A stretch of 64,000 bases of DNA from JBKCUI01 sp052161605 (GTDB lineage Bacteria; Planctomycetota; Planctomycetia; Pirellulales; Pirellulaceae). Positions 61,021 through 64,000 of the stretch are shown here, piece by piece (positions within the stretch are counted from its first letter, which is position 1; the number at the start of each line of letters is the position of its first letter). The stretch lies in NCBI GenBank assembly GCA_052161605.1, contig CP197409.1. One strand, written 5' to 3'. Under the pieces are notes generated by a model. It was not told the origin of the DNA. It searched no databases and saw only the letters and a list, made by a program, of their open reading frames with translations. A program made the position numbers and the translations under genes.

Positions 61021-61410
61021 ATGATTCGAAGTAGTGACTATTACGTAGACGATATCAGTTTCTCGACCGTTAGTTATGGTGCAGAAGCGGAACAACATTT
61101 TAACTCGTTGTCGATTAGTAAGTCGATTGAGAGTACTTGCGAATACACCGGCGGTGGCAAGCTGACCTTGCGAGTTGGCCGCTCAGGCGAAGGGACATTC
61201 TTGTACGTCTGCGACTCAAATGGTGATCACTGCCTTTTTGTAGACGAGAATGAGCAGGTGCTCGCTTCCCTGGCGTGCAAGTTCCTCGAATACCGTCAAA
61301 GCTTTGTAAACAGCGACCCTCACTCGTCGGACTACTTCACCCCGGCGGTAGATGCTTGGGAGTTCGCAGAGAAGATCGAGGAAGAATTCGGAATCGAAGT
61401 CCAGGTCTGA
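61021..61410 (+). CDS. hypothetical acidic protein, 129 aa
   Basis: Soluble, acidic, no family recognised. The middle (GKLTLRVGRSGEGTFLYVCDSNGDHCLFV) reads as a small beta sheet and the end (AWEFAEKIEEEFGIEVQV) as a helix. RBS GAGGTC lies 6 bp upstream of ATG 61021. It could be an immunity- or inhibitor-type small protein, but that is only a guess from size. Confidence 0.55.
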   Translation: MIRSSDYYVDDISFSTVSYGAEAEQHFNSLSISKSIESTCEYTGGGKLTLRVGRSGEGTFLYVCDSNGDHCLFVDENEQVLASLACKFLEYRQSFVNSDPHSSDYFTPAVDAWEFAEKIEEEFGIEVQV

Positions 61411-61961
61411 TCATCGACACATGGGTAAAACGTACACAGATAAGTAATTTCGAATTGATAACACGCCGTAATTCTCCTTGCCCATGTGGCTTTGGAAAGA
61501 AACTCAAGAATTACTGAAGGTGCAGCAAGCGAAAGGATGGCGGCGAGGATTAAACGCTGCCAGCTTAATGCTGCAGCAGCTGATGAGGCGCGCTTCCTTA
61601 TTCTGACTCTAGAGAACGGCTAACGGCTGCGGACAATTCGCCAGAAATCGGCTTGGCCGTCGATGCTTGGCTTTCCGAGCGAGCAACTTCAATATCAGTT
61701 CATCCGTCAGGTGCAAAGTTTCTAGTACCACCGACATGGTATCGATAAGTCTGAGACGCTATTGTAGGTCATCACGCGCAGAACTTACGCTCGCGATACC
61801 ACGCGAGATGCTGGGGATCGGGCCACAGATTTGGGTTGGATGGCAAAGCGATTTGCGAGCCATGAAAGTTTCGCAATGACTTCTGGTCACGAGCTTCTTC
61901 GTCGAAGACCGAATGAGCAATGAGGAATTACAAAGGAAGTTTCCAAACTCTGCGAAAACAC
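61411..61961. other. region with a degenerate SEC-C remnant and no intact gene
   Basis: The frame ending at 61517 finishes in RRNSPCPCGFGKKLKNY, a SEC-C zinc motif that lost its last Cys to a stop codon and has no start with a ribosome site. The rest, to the convergent helicase gene, has only shadow ORFs. Confidence 0.5.
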
Positions 61962-64000
61962 TCAAAGCATACCTAAATCAACCACGTCCACAAATTCACC
62001 AATGATCCGAACATCCTCGACATTCTCTGGGGTGACGACAATTGGTGTGTACAAAGGGTTCAATGGTACAAGCTCAATCGACTGATTCTCCCAGCCCTCG
62101 TCAGTGACTCGCTTGCTAGAGCGGTACTTCTTCACGGTGTATCGACCACCATCCTCAGCATCAATAAATGTATTCACTTGAACCAATAGGAGCCTATTTT
62201 GCTTGGAACCAAGAGGGCATGATCGAAATAGACACCACGAGCCGTCCGGAATTCGAGGTTCCATCGATCTCCCCGAAACCTTTGCGACAAACATGTCTTT
62301 GGTAAGTTTCTTGTTTTTGATTTGTATCCACCCGATTATCTCCGGGCGTACTTCGTCGCCCCAGCCTCCCGCTGCTGCGACAAGATTGTGAACTGGAACG
62401 TGTGTTTTGTACTTGGACGCTGGGGAAACAGAATGCTCAATGAAAGGGAGTGAATCGTCGTTCTCGAAAACTTTGCTTCTCTCCATAACTGGAGCAAGAG
62501 AACGAAGTGGGCTTGCATACCACTGTCCATCCCGAGATTCAAAGGTAACTTTGAAATCAGTCCCTGGTAAACCTGCATTCTCGCCGAACCAATCCATTAG
62601 TAAATTGTGCAATTCGTTTCCCTTCACACCAGCAGGATTTGCGACATTACAAGCTACTTTCGCAAACTTGAACTCCCAGTCACTTTGATTCGGAAGTCTC
62701 ACTTTTATCAATCCTGTAGGTCTGCCAGGCACCTTGGTTGTATCAGGTAGGAAGAGAATTGCACGACCTCCCGAATGCGAAACCTTGGCATCGAAACATA
62801 GTTCTGCAGATGGTGCATGATCTAATCGATGCGATTTCGAATAGGCAGAGAGACGCCAATCCACTAGTTCTTCTGTCATTGATTCCAGAGTCGTACGAAG
62901 ATCTAATGGGCAGTCGGGTCTAAATCGGAATTTATCCTTGCTCAGTTCGAACCAACGCTCGCCATTTTGAACATCGAGCCAGCGGTCAATTGACCATTCC
63001 GTCCACCACTTTGCCCATTGATCATCTGAAGCCTTCTGATGATCGAGTGAATGCTTACCCTCGAGGAGATCTTTACGGAGCACGGGATGCTGCAGCATAG
63101 ATCGGCGACATAACTTTGAAAAAGTTTTCACGTTAATCGGCTCAAATAGGCAGCCATAATCAAGCAACACTCGAAGCACAACCATCTTATATGACTTGTT
63201 AAGGCTAGTTGTTTCAACCGTTACCAGCCATGCCTTGAATTTTTCGAGAACCTTGGATTCCGCTTCGCTCATGTCACCTTCGGATTCTACAAACTCAAAC
63301 CAACTTCCAGCCGCCTTGCTTACTGTTTTGGGAAGAATGCTGTGAGCAAATAGTTCTGAGGCGAGAGGCCGTCTACCAAGCTCGTCACGGAGCGCTCGGT
63401 ATGTTTCTATGCCAGCTCGCGTGCCTACTGGGACGAATTGCGCGATAATATCCCTCGCTTCAAGGCTCACATCGAGTAGGCAGCCAGCTGGAAGTTCTGG
63501 AGTTTCTCCCTGCAGCCATTTGTGCAAGTCGCTCCATCCTGCATCTTTACCACCAAGGGAAAGTAGGTGCAGCATGCGCTGGGCAAAAATGCGGTGGTTA
63601 CCAACGAAGTCAATCACCAGCAAGCGAGTCTTGCCAACAGATGCACGCAGTCCGCGACCGAGTTGCTGAAGGAAAATCACTTTGGATTCCGTAGGACGTA
63701 GCATTACAACGCGATCGACAGCAGGGATATCAAGGCCCTCGTTGAACATGTCTACGACACAGAGTGTCGCAAGCTTTCCTGTGCGGAGTGCGTCAAGTGA
63801 CTCAATCTGACTGTCGCCACCTTCGCCTGAGAATACTGCGGCAGACGAGACTCCATTAGCACGAAGCCAATCTCGAGTAAAAAGTGCATGTCGGCGCGAA
63901 CAACAGAAAACGATCGTCCGATCTCCTTGATACTCTTGCAACGCTTTCCCGAGGCGTTGCATCCGTTCGCTTTGTGAAACTTGTTTCTCCAATTCATCGA
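61962..64000 (-). CDS. DEAD/DEAH helicase fused to an S24/LexA-like domain (5' end outside window)
   Basis: At least 679 codons, open to the window edge, so the N-terminal helicase lobe is missing. The visible part begins with the second RecA lobe (TIVFCCSRRHALFTRDWL, DMFNEGLDIPAVDRVV, QLGRGLRASVGKTRLLVIDF). A helical middle follows, then a NERD-unlike beta domain. The last ~150 residues are an S24-type domain: VSGRSMEPRIPDGSWCLF with the Ser-Met pair and YTVKKYRSS with the Lys of a LexA-type dyad. S24 domains cleave themselves when RecA is activated; here it could sense DNA damage and switch the helicase. Convergent with the preceding + strand genes. Confidence 0.85.
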   Translation of the reverse strand, partial: DELEKQVSQSERMQRLGKALQEYQGDRTIVFCCSRRHALFTRDWLRANGVSSAAVFSGEGGDSQIESLDALRTGKLATLCVVDMFNEGLDIPAVDRVVMLRPTESKVIFLQQLGRGLRASVGKTRLLVIDFVGNHRIFAQRMLHLLSLGGKDAGWSDLHKWLQGETPELPAGCLLDVSLEARDIIAQFVPVGTRAGIETYRALRDELGRRPLASELFAHSILPKTVSKAAGSWFEFVESEGDMSEAESKVLEKFKAWLVTVETTSLNKSYKMVVLRVLLDYGCLFEPINVKTFSKLCRRSMLQHPVLRKDLLEGKHSLDHQKASDDQWAKWWTEWSIDRWLDVQNGERWFELSKDKFRFRPDCPLDLRTTLESMTEELVDWRLSAYSKSHRLDHAPSAELCFDAKVSHSGGRAILFLPDTTKVPGRPTGLIKVRLPNQSDWEFKFAKVACNVANPAGVKGNELHNLLMDWFGENAGLPGTDFKVTFESRDGQWYASPLRSLAPVMERSKVFENDDSLPFIEHSVSPASKYKTHVPVHNLVAAAGGWGDEVRPEIIGWIQIKNKKLTKDMFVAKVSGRSMEPRIPDGSWCLFRSCPLGSKQNRLLLVQVNTFIDAEDGGRYTVKKYRSSKRVTDEGWENQSIELVPLNPLYTPIVVTPENVEDVRIIGEFVDVVDLGML

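Noticed and set aside
61275..61517. 80-aa SEC-C protein
   Set aside because: Most of the frame overlaps the 129-aa gene in another phase; only the last ~17 residues are SEC-C-like and the terminal Cys is missing. Recorded as a remnant.

Overview
The window reads like a Planctomycetota chromosome, probably Pirellulales-like. The grounds are roughly 50% GC, a palindromic REP family with its own RAYT transposase inserted even inside genes, an HNH/TROVE/tRNA-array cassette, and an ISKra4-type IS. This placement is inference; no rRNA or other lineage marker lies in the window.

1-12.46 kb, all on the + strand, is a phage tail module that enters from the left: tail completion, tail tube, tail-assembly chaperone with a -1-frame partner, a giant collagen-like fibre, an Ig-like protein, a TP901-type tape measure, three further tail or adhesin proteins (one with a Ser-Gly repeat), then a mannosyltransferase-like glycosyltransferase and an FkbM methyltransferase. 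No head or lysis genes are visible.

12.9-18.7 kb is a dense array of 31 tRNA genes covering 19 amino acids (no Cys seen). The spacers contain imperfect palindromes, one of which carries an S23/four-helix-bundle ORF. Within the array lie an HNH endonuclease and a tiny SEC-C protein. From 16.5 kb onward the tRNAs give way to six copies of a different RNA element. Each starts with a stem strand followed by TGCC and GGANTACAT, ends with CYTC plus the complementary strand, and in at least two copies encloses a circularly permuted tRNA (T arm, closed acceptor stem, D arm). They end directly in front of a full-length TROVE/Ro60 (Rsr) gene at 18.73 kb. I interpret them as an array of tRNA-mimicking Y RNAs bound by that protein. 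The 3' end of the TROVE gene and its terminator are duplicated (632/633 bp), with an AlbA_2/HATPase regulator cassette between the copies.

23-26 kb holds poorly characterised accessory genes, including an HExxH metallopeptidase. 26.7-47.1 kb is a DISARM-like defence locus: small HTH protein, 1848-aa SF2 helicase/DUF1998/nuclease fusion, RelE-like/UvrD-like SF1 helicase fusion, DrmD-like SNF2 ATPase, a large Eco57I-type adenine methylase, and an SMC-like ATPase. The locus has been attacked by mobile DNA. A RAYT and ten REP copies sit between and inside the genes, some in frame and two supplying stop codons. An ISKra4-type IS with a 9-bp target duplication splits the methylase in a way that precise excision would repair.

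47.1-50.9 kb has two minus-strand unknowns behind an attenuator-like hairpin, and a possibly leaderless RelE/HigB-like + Xre + GNAT operon. 51-59.9 kb is a tightly overlapping second defence-like operon: DUF6361, HKD/PLD nuclease, SNF2-like helicase, GIY-YIG/DUF4357, metallophosphoesterase, cyclic-phosphate-processing receiver domain. The right edge carries a truncated helicase fused to an S24/LexA-like domain. Overall the right two thirds is a defence island beside a phage-derived/tRNA/Y-RNA region.
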